Below, one piece after another: positions 48,361 to 58,636 of a DNA stretch of 64,000 nucleotides (position 1 is its first letter; every line of letters begins with the position of its first letter). This DNA is from Saccharothrix ecbatanensis (lineage in GTDB: Bacteria; Actinomycetota; Actinomycetes; Mycobacteriales; Pseudonocardiaceae). Made by a program: the position numbers and the translations under genes. Under the pieces are notes generated by a model. The model saw nothing but the letters and a program-made list of their open reading frames with translations. It was not told the DNA's origin and did not search any database. The stretch covers positions 620,001 through 684,000 of the forward strand of contig NZ_JACHMO010000001.1 in NCBI RefSeq assembly GCF_014205015.1, given 5' to 3'.

Positions 48361-48392
48361 GGCAATCGCGGAAGCTACCCTGCCGCATTGCC
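48361..48392. promoter_or_regulatory. Imperfect inverted repeat, candidate WYL operator
   Basis: GGCAATCGCGG (48361-48371) and CCGCATTGCC (48383-48392) are complementary except for one missing base. They fill the 62-bp spacer between the WYL regulator and epoxide hydrolase genes. Confidence 0.45.
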
Positions 48393-48408
48393 TGCGACCG
48401 TCGACGTC

Positions 48409-49569
48409 ATGAACGAGAACAACGCACTCACACCGTTCCGCATCGACATCCCGCAGACGGACGTCGACGACCTCCGCAACCGGCTGTCACACACGCGCTG
48501 GCCGATCCCCGTGCCGGGCCGGGACGATCGCACCGACTTCAGCCGCGGCATCCCGCTGGTGTACCTGAAGGAGCTCGCCGAGTACTGGCGCGACGGGTTC
48601 GACTGGCGTGCGCAGGAGGCGAAGCTCAACGAGCACGAACAGTTCACGACGGTCGTCAACGGCCAGACGTTCCACGTCGTCCACGCTCGATCGGCGAACC
48701 CGGAGGCCACCCCGCTGATGCTGAACCACGGCTGGCCGGGGTCGTTCGTCGAGTACCAGCGACTCATCCCGCTGCTGACCGACGAGTTCCACGTGGTCAT
48801 CCCGTCCCCGCCCGGCTTCGGGTTCTCCACCCCGCTCTCAGGGACCGGCTGGGAGCTGGCGCGGACGACGGAGGCCTACGCCGAGATCATGACGCGTCTC
48901 GGGTACGAGAGGTTCGCGGCCCACGGCACCGACATCGGAGCGGGCGCCACCGGCCGCCTCGCGGCGCTCTACCCGGAACGCGTGATCGGCACGCACGTCG
49001 GCAGCGACCCGCGGTGGCTCGGGTTGGTCGGCGACAAGTTCCCCTACCCCGACGGCCTGTCCGATGACGAGATCGCCGAGATCGAGGCGGTGCGCACCGA
49101 GGCCGCGGCCGAGCGCGGGTACCTCGAGATGCAGAACCACCGCCCCGACACGATCGGCGCGGCGCTCACCGACTCGCCGGTCGGTCAGCTCGCGTGGACC
49201 GCCGAGAAGTTCAAGACCAGGACCGGCGGCGACTACCGGACGCCGGACGAGTCGGTCGACCGCGACCAACTCCTCACGAACATCAGCCTGTACTGGTTCA
49301 CCCGCGGCGGCGCGTCGAGCGCGCAGTTCTACTACGAGGGCGAGCACTCCGGACTCGACTACTTCGCCATGGCCTCCGGCGTGCCGTCCGGATGGGCCGT
49401 GTTCGACACCCACCCGCTCATGCGCCGCGTGATGGACCCGTGGGGAGCGATCGGCCACTGGAGCGAGTTCACCGAGGGCGGTCACTTCCCCGCGATGGAG
49501 GAGCCGAAGCTGCTCGCGGACGACATCCGCGCCTTCTTCCGCGGCATTTCCCGACCGCCGCGAGCCTGA
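48409..49569 (+). CDS. Epoxide hydrolase (EHN-domain α/β hydrolase)
   Basis: 386 residues from ATG 48409. The N-terminal EHN domain (FRIDIPQTDVDDLRNRLSHT) precedes an α/β-hydrolase core. The oxyanion motif is NHGWPGSFVEY, the nucleophile Asp is in AAHGTDIGAGATGRLA, and the catalytic His is in EGGHFPAMEEP. Such enzymes open epoxides to diols; in actinomycetes they take part in xenobiotic or polyketide metabolism. Confidence 0.92.
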   Translation: MNENNALTPFRIDIPQTDVDDLRNRLSHTRWPIPVPGRDDRTDFSRGIPLVYLKELAEYWRDGFDWRAQEAKLNEHEQFTTVVNGQTFHVVHARSANPEATPLMLNHGWPGSFVEYQRLIPLLTDEFHVVIPSPPGFGFSTPLSGTGWELARTTEAYAEIMTRLGYERFAAHGTDIGAGATGRLAALYPERVIGTHVGSDPRWLGLVGDKFPYPDGLSDDEIAEIEAVRTEAAAERGYLEMQNHRPDTIGAALTDSPVGQLAWTAEKFKTRTGGDYRTPDESVDRDQLLTNISLYWFTRGGASSAQFYYEGEHSGLDYFAMASGVPSGWAVFDTHPLMRRVMDPWGAIGHWSEFTEGGHFPAMEEPKLLADDIRAFFRGISRPPRA

Positions 49570-49574
49570 GGTGC

Positions 49575-49604
49575 TTGACCGTGCCCCAGGGGCAGGGCTT
49601 AGAC
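49575..49604 (+). promoter_or_regulatory. Candidate promoter with MerR-type spacer palindrome
   Basis: TTGACC (49575-49580) and TTAGAC (49599-49604) are separated by 18 bp, and the spacer holds the palindrome TGCCCCAGGGGCA (49582-49594). Long spacers with a central palindrome are typical of MerR-controlled promoters. It serves the transglutaminase-like gene at 49642. Confidence 0.5.
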
Positions 49605-49641
49605 CTGTCCGGAGGCACCAGGTGATCAGGAGGACGTCCAG

Positions 49642-50502
49642 ATGATCGACTACACGACGCACAGCCCGTTCACGGATCCAGGACCGTTGGCGGGGTGGCT
49701 CGACGGCGTCGGACCGGACCTGGCGAAGCTGCGGCGGGCGGCGTCCGGGCTGGTGTTCCACTTCTGGGGCAACGGCGACATCACCGACCACGGGTTCCCG
49801 GCCGAACGGCGGGCGGAGGTCGACCTGCGGTACGCGGCGGACATGTTCGCCCGGCTGCACGAGCTGAACCCCGCGCCGCTCGACCAGGAACGGGCGCCGA
49901 CCGAGCGGATCGTGGGCTGCTGCCGCGACTTCACCCTGCTGTTCGTCTCGATGGCACGGCACCACGGCATCCCGGCGCGGTCACGGGTCGGGTTCGCCGG
50001 GTACCTGGCCCCCGGCTGGTACATGGACCACGTGGTGGCCGAGGTGTGGGACGGCGGGCGGTGGCGGCTGATCGAGCCGCAGTTCCCGGAGGGCACCGGC
50101 GTGGACGTGATGGACGTGCCGCGGGACGGGTTCCTGGTGGGCGCGGACGCGTGGCGGGCGTGCCGATCGGGCGCTCTCGACCCCGAGAAGTTCGTGGTCT
50201 CACCGGAGATGACGGAGCCGAGCCTGCGCGGGCTGACCCAGGTGCGGCACGACCTCGTGCAGGACCTGGCCTCGTTGAACAAGCACGAGATGGTCCTGTG
50301 GGACCTGTGGGGCGGGCTGCGCGACGTGCCGGAACTGTCCGAAGAGGAGATGGAGGCCGCCGACGAGCTGGCGGCCTTGATCACGGACCCGACCGACGAC
50401 GTGGTGCGGGCGGCGTTCGACACCGACGCCTACCGGGTGACGTCGGTGATCACCTCGATGAGCCCGACCGCTCAGCTGCCGCTGGAGGTCGTGTTGCGCT
50501 GA
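49642..50502 (+). CDS. Transglutaminase-like (papain-fold) protein
   Basis: 286 residues, with AGGAGG upstream. The core motif is IVGCCRDFTLLFVSMARHHGIPAR, with the nucleophile Cys, and the His lies in WYMDHVVAEVW. The third residue may be the Glu of WRLIEPQF instead of the usual Asp. Bacterial members are peptidases or amide transferases of unknown substrate. Its 3' end overlaps the convergent SDR gene by 31 bp. Confidence 0.85.
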   Translation: MIDYTTHSPFTDPGPLAGWLDGVGPDLAKLRRAASGLVFHFWGNGDITDHGFPAERRAEVDLRYAADMFARLHELNPAPLDQERAPTERIVGCCRDFTLLFVSMARHHGIPARSRVGFAGYLAPGWYMDHVVAEVWDGGRWRLIEPQFPEGTGVDVMDVPRDGFLVGADAWRACRSGALDPEKFVVSPEMTEPSLRGLTQVRHDLVQDLASLNKHEMVLWDLWGGLRDVPELSEEEMEAADELAALITDPTDDVVRAAFDTDAYRVTSVITSMSPTAQLPLEVVLR

Positions 50503-51344
50503 GAGGGCTTGGCGTTCCGGGCGGTCGACGGGCTGAGGCGGCTGATCACGGCCATGTAGGAGGTGGGGAACAGGCGGGCGAGGATGTCCGGCGCGACGGC
50601 GGTCCACGCGATCAGCACGCGGCCTTTGCGCTTCTCCACACCCGCCAGGATCCGCTCGGCCGCCTTGTCCGCCGGGTACGTGAGGAGCTTGTCGAAGTTC
50701 TCCTTGCCCTCCGCCGCCTCGGCCTCGCTCGCCCCGGACGCCACCCGGGCCGTCTCCGCGATCCTGGTCCGGATACCGCCCGGGTGCACGCTGGTCACGC
50801 CGACGCCCCGGTCCGCCAGCTCGTGCCGCAACGACTCGCTGAACCCGCGCAGGGCGAACTTGCTGGCCGAGTACGCGGTCTGGCCGGGCGGCCCGATCAG
50901 GCCGAACAGGCTCGACACGTTCACCACGTGGCTGCCCGGCGACGCCAGCAGCGTCGGCAGCAGCAGGCGGGTCAACGCGACCGGCGCGCGGAAGTTGATG
51001 TCCATGACCCAGTCGAACTCGTCCGCGCTGACCTGCTCGAACGTGCCGCCCAACGCCACGCCCGCGTTGTTCACCAGCAGTGTGACGCGCGGGTTCGTGG
51101 CCAGCACGCGTGCCGCGAGGTCGTCCAGGCCGGCGATGTCGGACAGGTCCGCCACCAGCGTCTCGACCCGCACCCCGCTGATCTTCGCGGCCACCGCCGC
51201 CAGCCGCTCGGCGTCCCGGTCGATCAGCACGAGGTCGCTGCCGCGCCGGGCCAGGCCGTACGCCATGTGCTCGCCCATGCCGCTCGCCGCGCCCGTCACC
51301 ACCGCCGTGCCGCCCGCGAACCGGTAACGCGACAGCTGGGACAT
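50472..51344 (-). CDS. Short-chain dehydrogenase/reductase
   Basis: 290 residues. The Rossmann motif is VVTGAASGMGEHMA, then NNAGVA, the active site YSASK with Ser in NVSSLFG, and HPGGIRT. The C-terminal ~50 residues are longer than in the simplest SDRs (RLFPTSYMAVISRL). It lies downstream of the AraC gene on the same strand, near the flavin monooxygenase, so the three may form one catabolic cassette. Confidence 0.92.
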   Translation of the reverse strand: MSQLSRYRFAGGTAVVTGAASGMGEHMAYGLARRGSDLVLIDRDAERLAAVAAKISGVRVETLVADLSDIAGLDDLAARVLATNPRVTLLVNNAGVALGGTFEQVSADEFDWVMDINFRAPVALTRLLLPTLLASPGSHVVNVSSLFGLIGPPGQTAYSASKFALRGFSESLRHELADRGVGVTSVHPGGIRTRIAETARVASGASEAEAAEGKENFDKLLTYPADKAAERILAGVEKRKGRVLIAWTAVAPDILARLFPTSYMAVISRLSPSTARNAKPSQRNTTSSGS

Positions 51345-51438
51345 GCGGCCTCCTCAGGACGTCCGATGCCACCAGTCTGGCCTTGATCGACCGGTCGGGG
51401 CTTGACTTCACGCGACAGGAATTTGACCTGACGCGACT

Positions 51439-52440
51439 TCATGCACCACGCCGCACCGCGCTCGGCGTCATGCCCCACCAGCGGCGGCAGCAGCGGCTGA
51501 GCGCGGACTGCTCGGACAGCCCGAGCATCCCCGCGACCTGGCTCATCGGCATGTCCGTCGTGGTCAGGTACCGCTTCGCCGCGTCACGCCGCACCTCGTC
51601 CAGCACCGCCGCGAACGTCGTGCTCTCGGCGGCCAACCGGCGCTGGACCGTGCGCGGGTGCAGGTCGACCAGCCGGGCCACCGCGCCGATCTCCGGCGCG
51701 ATCGTGCCCAACGACCTGGTCAGCACACCACGCACCCGTGCGGTCAGGCTCGCGCCGTCACCCGCGGTCTGCTCGGCCAGGAACGCCAGCGCCAGCCGCC
51801 ACACCCGCTCGTCACCGCCCGCCAACGGCTGGTGCACGAGGGCGCGCGGCATCCGCAGCACGGGCGCTTCCTGTCCGATGTGGACGGTCGCGCCGAAGAA
51901 CTCCTCGTACACGTCCAGCGGCGCGGCGGGTTGGTAGGGCAGCTCCACGCTCCGCAGCCCGTACGGGCCGCCCAACAGGTACGTGATCGACCGGTGCAGG
52001 AAACCGAGGCCGAGGTCGACCGCCTGCACCGACACCGGCAGCCCCGGCGGCAGTCCGTAGCGCAGCGCGGCGAGGTCAGGAGCGCCGTACGGGTCGTCCA
52101 CCAGCGTCAGGCTCAACGACCGGGCGTGCACGAACAGGTAGCGGGAGGTGCACTCCAGCGCGTCGGCCACGGTCGGCGAGTTCTGGATGGCGAGCGCCAG
52201 CGGGCCGAGCATGCCGAAGTCCTGGCGTGCGGCCACCCGGAGCCCGAGGTCCGGGCACCGCAGCTCGGCGGCGGCGACCTCCAGCACGGCGGCCATCACC
52301 GCGTCCGACACCAGCAGGTCGTCCACGTCCAGCGCGGCCACCGGCAGACCCGCCGCGCGGGCGTAGTCCTCGGCCCGGCCGCCCAGCTCGGCCACGGTCG
52401 CCCGGAACCCGCGCAACCCCGCGGACCGGACCACCGACAT
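51439..52440 (-). CDS. AraC-family regulator (arabinose-binding-domain type)
   Basis: 333 residues from ATG 52440. The N-terminal domain matches the Arabinose_bd type (RCPDLGLRVAARQDFGMLGP; LAIQNSPTVADALECTSRY). The C-terminal HTH_18 reads VDLHPRTVQRRLAAESTTF and MSQVAGMLGLSEQSALSRC. It is divergent from the EthA-like monooxygenase and probably activates it through the repeats at 52450-52476. Confidence 0.92.
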   Translation of the reverse strand: MSVVRSAGLRGFRATVAELGGRAEDYARAAGLPVAALDVDDLLVSDAVMAAVLEVAAAELRCPDLGLRVAARQDFGMLGPLALAIQNSPTVADALECTSRYLFVHARSLSLTLVDDPYGAPDLAALRYGLPPGLPVSVQAVDLGLGFLHRSITYLLGGPYGLRSVELPYQPAAPLDVYEEFFGATVHIGQEAPVLRMPRALVHQPLAGGDERVWRLALAFLAEQTAGDGASLTARVRGVLTRSLGTIAPEIGAVARLVDLHPRTVQRRLAAESTTFAAVLDEVRRDAAKRYLTTTDMPMSQVAGMLGLSEQSALSRCCRRWWGMTPSAVRRGA

Positions 52441-52449
52441 GTCGTACAG

Positions 52450-52476
52450 GGTCAAATACTTGTCGTCCCCGGTCAA
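52450..52476. promoter_or_regulatory. Direct repeats, candidate AraC site
   Basis: GGTCAA occurs at 52450-52455 and 52471-52476, 21 bp apart, which is two helical turns. Direct hexamer repeats with this spacing are typical AraC-family half-sites. They lie 35 bp before the monooxygenase start. Confidence 0.5.
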
Positions 52477-52490
52477 GAACCCATCCGGTG

Positions 52491-52508
52491 GCTCCAGGAC
52501 ACTGGAGC
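52491..52508 (+). promoter_or_regulatory. Hairpin covering the monooxygenase ribosome site
   Basis: GCTCCAG (52491-52497) and CTGGAGC (52502-52508) are perfect 7-bp arms ending 2 bp before the ATG at 52511. The 3' arm contains the only GGAG-like ribosome site, so in RNA the hairpin would hide it. It could equally be a DNA operator. Confidence 0.45.
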
Positions 52509-52510
52509 GC

Positions 52511-54013
<1,503 letters not shown>

Positions 54014-54033
54014 TCAGGGCCGGTGGTCAGCGC

Positions 54034-54570
54034 TCAGGGCCGGTAGCGCAGGCCGTTCAGCACGAGGTCGAGCATGCCGTCCGAGGGGCCGACCTCGCCC
54101 GCCGCGATCGCGATGCCGCCGAGGGTGGCCAGCACGTCCAGCGGGGCCACGTCCGTGCGGTCGATGGCCTCCAGCAGCACGGTCATGGCCTGTGTCAGCC
54201 GTTCCAGGCTTTCCCCGTACGGGTCGCCACCGCTTGCGATCACCGCGCGCAGTGCGTCCCCGAGATCGCGTTTCGTGGTCATGTAGTCCAGGAACCGGTC
54301 CATCCAGGCCCTGGTCGCCTCGTCCGGCGGCAGCGTGCGCACCAGCTCGGGCGCGGCGTCGCAGAGCTTGCCCAACTCGTTCCGGTAGACCGCCTCCACC
54401 AGCGCCTCCCGGGTGGGGAAGTGGCGGTAGAGCGTGCCGATGCCGACTCCGGCGCGCTTCGCGATGGACTCCAGCGTCACGTCCGAGCCGTCGTGGCTGA
54501 ACGCGTCGAGGGCCGTCTCGATCAAGCGGTCGCGGTTGCGCTGGGCGTCCGCGCGCAGCGGGCGGGACAC
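54034..54570 (-). CDS. TetR/AcrR-family regulator
   Basis: 178 residues from GTG 54570. The helix-turn-helix is DVTLESIAKRAGVGIGTLYR followed by HFPTREAL; the C-terminal part matches the SbtR-like TetR_C group. It is divergent from an SDR gene, with two matching palindromes between them. Probable local repressor. Confidence 0.92.
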   Translation of the reverse strand: MSRPLRADAQRNRDRLIETALDAFSHDGSDVTLESIAKRAGVGIGTLYRHFPTREALVEAVYRNELGKLCDAAPELVRTLPPDEATRAWMDRFLDYMTTKRDLGDALRAVIASGGDPYGESLERLTQAMTVLLEAIDRTDVAPLDVLATLGGIAIAAGEVGPSDGMLDLVLNGLRYRP

Positions 54571-54610
54571 GATGCCTCCGTGGTCAGGGTGACGCAGCTC
54601 ACAATGCTAA

Positions 54611-54656
54611 GCGGAGGGTCCTCCGCATACAGTCGAACGTAACGGAGGAACCTCCG
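54611..54656. promoter_or_regulatory. Paired TetR operators
   Basis: GCGGAGGGTCCTCCGC (54611-54626) and CGGAGGAACCTCCG (54643-54656) share the CGGAGG-N2-CCTCCG core. Their centres are 31 bp apart, about three helical turns. Both lie in the TetR/SDR divergent spacer. Confidence 0.8.
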
Positions 54657-54687
54657 CTTCAGTGTACGGCAGCAGACGGGGAACATC

Positions 54688-55608
54688 ATGACCGAGCACA
54701 TCACCACGCCGTTCGACGTGGAGTCCACCGCCGCGCAGGTCGTGGCGGGCATCGACCTGACCGGCCGGCGCGCGGTGGTCACCGGTGGCGCGTCGGGCAT
54801 CGGCGTCGAGACCGCGCGGGCGTTGGCGTCGACGGGCGCGGAGGTCACGTTGGCGGTCCGCGACACCTCGGCCGGGCAGCGGGTGGCGGACGAGATCGGC
54901 GGGAACGTGCGGGTGGCGGCGGTCGACCTCGCGGACCGGGCGTCCGTGGCGGCGTTCGTGGCGGGCTGGGACGGCCCGCTGCACATGCTGATCAACAACG
55001 CGGGCGTGATGGCCACGCCGGAGACCCGCACGCCGGAGGGCTGGGAACTCCAGTTCGCCACCAACCACCTGGGCCACTTCGCGTTGACCACCGGCCTGCA
55101 CCGGTTCCTCGCGGCCGAGGGCGCGCGGGTGGTGTCCGTCAGCTCCGCCGCGCACCTCATGTCGCCGGTCGTGTTCGACGACATCCACTTCGTCGAGCGG
55201 CCTTACGACCCGTGGGCGGCGTACGGGCAGTCCAAGACGGCGAACGTGCTGCTGGCGGTGGAGGCGACCAAGCGCTGGGCGGCCGATGGCATCACCGTGA
55301 ACGCCGTTATGCCGGGCGGCATCAGGACCAACCTCCAGCGGCACGTCGGACGGGAGGCCATGGACGCCATGATCGCCCAGGCCGTCGAGGACGGCTTCAG
55401 GCTGAAGACGCCGGAGCAGGGCGCGGCCACGTCGGTGCTGGTGGCCACGTCACCGCTGTTGGAGGGCGTCGGCGGGCGGTACTTCGAGGACTGCGCCGAG
55501 GCCCTGCCGAACGACGGGAACATGGTCAGCGGTGTCGCGGCCTACGCGCTGGACCCGGCGGCGGCGACGCGGCTGTGGGAGGTGACCGAGAAGACGTTGG
55601 CCGGCTGA
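54688..55608 (+). CDS. Short-chain dehydrogenase/reductase (retinol dehydrogenase-like)
   Basis: 306 residues. VVTGGASGIGVETA (NADP-binding), NNAGVMATPE, the catalytic YGQSK and VSSAAH are all present, with the long TNHLGHFALT helix of the retinol-dehydrogenase-like group. The substrate is unknown. Two TetR operators precede it, so expression is likely substrate-induced. Confidence 0.92.
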   Translation: MTEHITTPFDVESTAAQVVAGIDLTGRRAVVTGGASGIGVETARALASTGAEVTLAVRDTSAGQRVADEIGGNVRVAAVDLADRASVAAFVAGWDGPLHMLINNAGVMATPETRTPEGWELQFATNHLGHFALTTGLHRFLAAEGARVVSVSSAAHLMSPVVFDDIHFVERPYDPWAAYGQSKTANVLLAVEATKRWAADGITVNAVMPGGIRTNLQRHVGREAMDAMIAQAVEDGFRLKTPEQGAATSVLVATSPLLEGVGGRYFEDCAEALPNDGNMVSGVAAYALDPAAATRLWEVTEKTLAG

Positions 55609-55630
55609 GCGGCCGGTCGTCCGGAGTCGA

Positions 55631-56392
55631 TCACGTGAGCTTGACGCCGGTGATCTCCGCGCAGGCGTCGAGCAGACCGTCCTGGAGTCCGACGTCGTAC
55701 GCGGCGGGGTTGGCGGGGAGGTCTTCGCGCCACTTGAAGTAGCGGCCGGTGACGGTGGCGGCGGGTTCGTCGGAGGTCGCGAGCCACACCTGGGTGTCCG
55801 CGCCCTTCGGGAGCTCGTCGGTGGCGTTCGGGCCGCCCAGCTTGGTCTTGATCCAGCCGGGGTCGACCGCGTTGCTGATGACGTCCGGCCAGTGGCGGGC
55901 CACCGCGAACGCGAGGACGACGTCGAGCAGCTTGGAGTCGGAGTAGGCCTGCATGCCGTTCCACTCGCCGCGCTCGTGCTGGAGGTCGTCGAGGTCCGCC
56001 ACGCCCTGCGACTCCAGGCCGGACGTGAGGTAGATCAGCCGGCTGGGGCGGGGCATGAGGGCGGTGAGCAGGTACGGGGCCAGCACGTTGACCTGGAACA
56101 GCAGCTCCAGGCCGTCGTCGGTGAGGGTGCGTTCCTGCAGGCCGCCGCCCAGTCCGGCGTTGTGGATGACCACGTCGCACGGTCCGGCCGCCAGCGCGAG
56201 CTCCCTGGTCTGGCTGAGGGACGTGAGGTCGCCGATCACGACCCCGTCGGCTTTCGGCACGGCGGCCAGCGCCTGCCCGGCCCGTGCCGCGTCACGTGCG
56301 TGCAGCACCACCCGGTGCCCGAGCCCGACCAGCGTCGCCGCCGTCTCCCGACCGATACCGTCCGACGACCCCGTGACCAGAACGCTCACCAT
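55631..56392 (-). CDS. Short-chain dehydrogenase/reductase
   Basis: 253 residues from ATG 56392. VTGSSDGIGRETA, VIHNAGLGGG, LTSGLES and YSDSK are visible, so the fold and catalytic Tyr/Lys are intact. A perfect CebR-type box lies 17 bp upstream of the start, which suggests LacI-family control linked to cello-oligosaccharides. It converges on the other SDR gene. Confidence 0.9.
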   Translation of the reverse strand: MVSVLVTGSSDGIGRETAATLVGLGHRVVLHARDAARAGQALAAVPKADGVVIGDLTSLSQTRELALAAGPCDVVIHNAGLGGGLQERTLTDDGLELLFQVNVLAPYLLTALMPRPSRLIYLTSGLESQGVADLDDLQHERGEWNGMQAYSDSKLLDVVLAFAVARHWPDVISNAVDPGWIKTKLGGPNATDELPKGADTQVWLATSDEPAATVTGRYFKWREDLPANPAAYDVGLQDGLLDACAEITGVKLT

Positions 56393-56408
56393 GACGGGCA
56401 GCCTACCG

Positions 56409-56422
56409 TGGGAGCGCTCCCA
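56409..56422. promoter_or_regulatory. CebR/CelR-type LacI operator
   Basis: TGGGAGCGCTCCCA is a perfect 14-bp palindrome identical to the box known for the actinobacterial cellobiose repressors CebR and CelR. It lies 17 bp upstream of the SDR start, where it would block transcription. No ceb transport or β-glucosidase gene is nearby. Confidence 0.75.
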
Positions 56423-56533
56423 GCCCGCGCGTCGCACACCGTGAGTCGCGCACATCGTCAGCGACTCGTCAGGTCGAACCGCCCGTTGCCGGGACACCCT
56501 GTTGGTGGATCGACCGACAGCTGGAGGACGAGC

Positions 56534-56749
56534 ATGGGGCCTGAGGCCGCACAACAGGACCGGTACTGCATGGAGGCGGTCGGCAGGCTGGCCGTCGAGT
56601 TCGGCGGGGTGGTGTCGCGGAGGGTCGTGACGACCACGGTCCTGGAGGCTCGGCGGGACCTGGAGGGCCGGATCGTCCCCGAGGCCCTGGCCGAGATGCT
56701 GCACCGCCTCGCCCACCACCGCCTCGACCGGATGCGCGCGAACACCTGA
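56534..56749 (+). CDS. Small three-helix-bundle protein
   Basis: 71 residues from ATG 56534 with GGAGG upstream. The pattern RLAVEFGGVVSRRVVTTTVL ... LEGRIVPEALAEMLHRLAHHRL resembles the three-helix bundle dimerisation family common in actinomycetes. Its function is unknown. Confidence 0.7.
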   Translation: MGPEAAQQDRYCMEAVGRLAVEFGGVVSRRVVTTTVLEARRDLEGRIVPEALAEMLHRLAHHRLDRMRANT

Positions 56750-56836
56750 TCGACCGCCCCGCTCGCGGCGGCCGTGGACGCGGGGACGGTGGATGTACCG
56801 ATGCGGGGTCGAGGGCCGGGCAGCATGCTGGCGGGC

Positions 56837-57202
56837 ATGGCTGTGGATCCGCGAGGCGCCGACCTGAAGCGACTGATCGCCGACGACCCGGGTGGGCCGG
56901 TCGTCATGCTCAACCTGCTGAGGTTCGCGGAGGGCGGGTTCGAGTCGTACCAGGAGTACGCACGTCAGCTGCATGAGACGTTCCTGCCCCGGTACGGCGG
57001 CGAAGTGCTCTACGCGGGCACCGGCTCCACCGTCCTGGTGGCCGAGGACGGGCAGAGCTGGGACGCGGTCGTGGTCGTGCGCTATCCCCACCGGGAGGCG
57101 TTCAGCCGGATGGTCGCCGATCCGGAGTACCAGGAGGTGACCCGGCTGCGCACCGAAGCGCTGACCGAGGCGGTGCTCCAGGCCACCATCCCCTGGGGCT
57201 GA
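56837..57202 (+). CDS. DUF1330-like protein
   Basis: 121 residues from ATG 56837. PVVMLNLLRFAEGG, YARQLHETFLPRYGGEVLYAG and VVVRYPHREAFSRMVADPEY match DUF1330, a ferredoxin-like dimeric α+β-barrel family. Its role is unknown. It converges on the MFS gene. Confidence 0.82.
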   Translation: MAVDPRGADLKRLIADDPGGPVVMLNLLRFAEGGFESYQEYARQLHETFLPRYGGEVLYAGTGSTVLVAEDGQSWDAVVVVRYPHREAFSRMVADPEYQEVTRLRTEALTEAVLQATIPWG

Positions 57203-57212
57203 AAGCGGCACG

Positions 57213-58628
57213 TCACGCGGCTCGCCACGCGACGAGGGCCAGCACCGCGGACACGGCGGCGGCGATGGCGGCGATCGTCACGAGGCCTGAGGTGAAGGCC
57301 GCGTCGACCGCGGCCGGCGGCAGGGTGTCCGGGATGCGCCCGTCGACCCGCGCCCGGTACACGGCCGCGCCGATGCTGCCCAGGACCGCGACACCGAGGG
57401 CGAGCCCGAGTTCCGTGCCCGTCTCCGACAGCGCCGACGCCGCACCGGCCTTGCGCGGTGGCGCCGAGCCGACGATGAGATCGGTGCTCAGCGCCATGAT
57501 CGGTCCCTGGCCGAGGTAGACGACCACGATGCCGAGCACGACCAGCGCCACCCCCGACGTCGCGGTCAACCGGGTCAGGATCACGAACCCGACCGCGGCG
57601 ATCAGCAGCGAGACACCGACGATCCGCCCGGCCGCGAACCTCCGCGCGAGCACGGGCGCGAGCACGGAGGTGACGACCATCGCGCCGGACGAGGGCAGCA
57701 ACCACAACCCCGCCCGCAACGGCGACAGCCCCACCACTTGTTGCAGGTACTGCGTGACGAACAGGTAGACGCCCGCGGTCACCGAGATGCCCGCCGTCAT
57801 CACGATCATCGCGGCCCGGAACCGCCGCTCGCCGAACAGCCGCACGTCGATCAACGGGTCGGCCGTCACCAACTGCCGTCGCACGAACAACACCCCGAAC
57901 CCGGCACCCACGCCGATCGACGCGACCCCCGTGGCGACGGCATGGCCCGCGAAGAGGTGCTTGACGCCGTAAATCGTCGGCAGCACCGTCGCCAGCGACA
58001 GCGCGACGCCGGCCAGGTCGATCCGTCCCGGTGCGGGATCGCGGTGCTCCGGCAGCACCCACGGCGCGGTCACCAGCATCAGCCCCATCACCGGCACGGC
58101 GATCAGGAAGACCGAACCCCACCACCACGATTCCAGCAGCGCGCCGCCGACCACCGGCCCGAGCGCGACACCGCCGGAGAGGCACGCCGCCCAGATCCCG
58201 ATGGCCGTCCCGCGCTGGGTCGCGTCGCGGAACATGGTGCTGATCAACGCGAGAGTGGACGGCATCATGGTCGAACCGGCGACACCCAGCAGCGCACGGG
58301 CCACGATCAGCGTTGTCGGCGTTGGCGCGTAGGCCGCGACGACCGACCCGAGCGCGAACGCGGTGGCGCCGATGAGCAGCAATCGGCGACGTCCGATGCG
58401 GTCACCGAGGTTGCCCATCACGACCAGGAACGAGGCGATCAGGAACCCGTAGCTGTCGGTGATCCACAGCAGCTCGGTCGCGGTGGGCCGCAGGCTCGCC
58501 GCCAGGTGCGGTGTGGCCAGGTAGAGGACCGTGACGTCCATCGAGAGCAAGAGGGTCGGCAGGGCGAGCACCGCGAGCCCCAGCCACGTCCGGATGCTCG
58601 CGTGCGGCACGACTGATCGACTTGTCAT
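57213..58628 (-). CDS. DHA2-type MFS drug efflux pump
   Basis: 471 residues with 14 predicted membrane helices. Motif A reads GNLGDRIGRRRLLLIG, motif C-like glycines follow in helix 5, and MDVTVLYLATPHL is the DHA2 helix-1 motif. It probably exports a hydrophobic drug or quaternary ammonium compound. It is divergent from a MerR gene, whose palindrome lies exactly between its -35 and -10 hexamers. Confidence 0.92.
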   Translation of the reverse strand: MTSRSVVPHASIRTWLGLAVLALPTLLLSMDVTVLYLATPHLAASLRPTATELLWITDSYGFLIASFLVVMGNLGDRIGRRRLLLIGATAFALGSVVAAYAPTPTTLIVARALLGVAGSTMMPSTLALISTMFRDATQRGTAIGIWAACLSGGVALGPVVGGALLESWWWGSVFLIAVPVMGLMLVTAPWVLPEHRDPAPGRIDLAGVALSLATVLPTIYGVKHLFAGHAVATGVASIGVGAGFGVLFVRRQLVTADPLIDVRLFGERRFRAAMIVMTAGISVTAGVYLFVTQYLQQVVGLSPLRAGLWLLPSSGAMVVTSVLAPVLARRFAAGRIVGVSLLIAAVGFVILTRLTATSGVALVVLGIVVVYLGQGPIMALSTDLIVGSAPPRKAGAASALSETGTELGLALGVAVLGSIGAAVYRARVDGRIPDTLPPAAVDAAFTSGLVTIAAIAAAVSAVLALVAWRAA

Positions 58629-58636
58629 GCGGCCGA

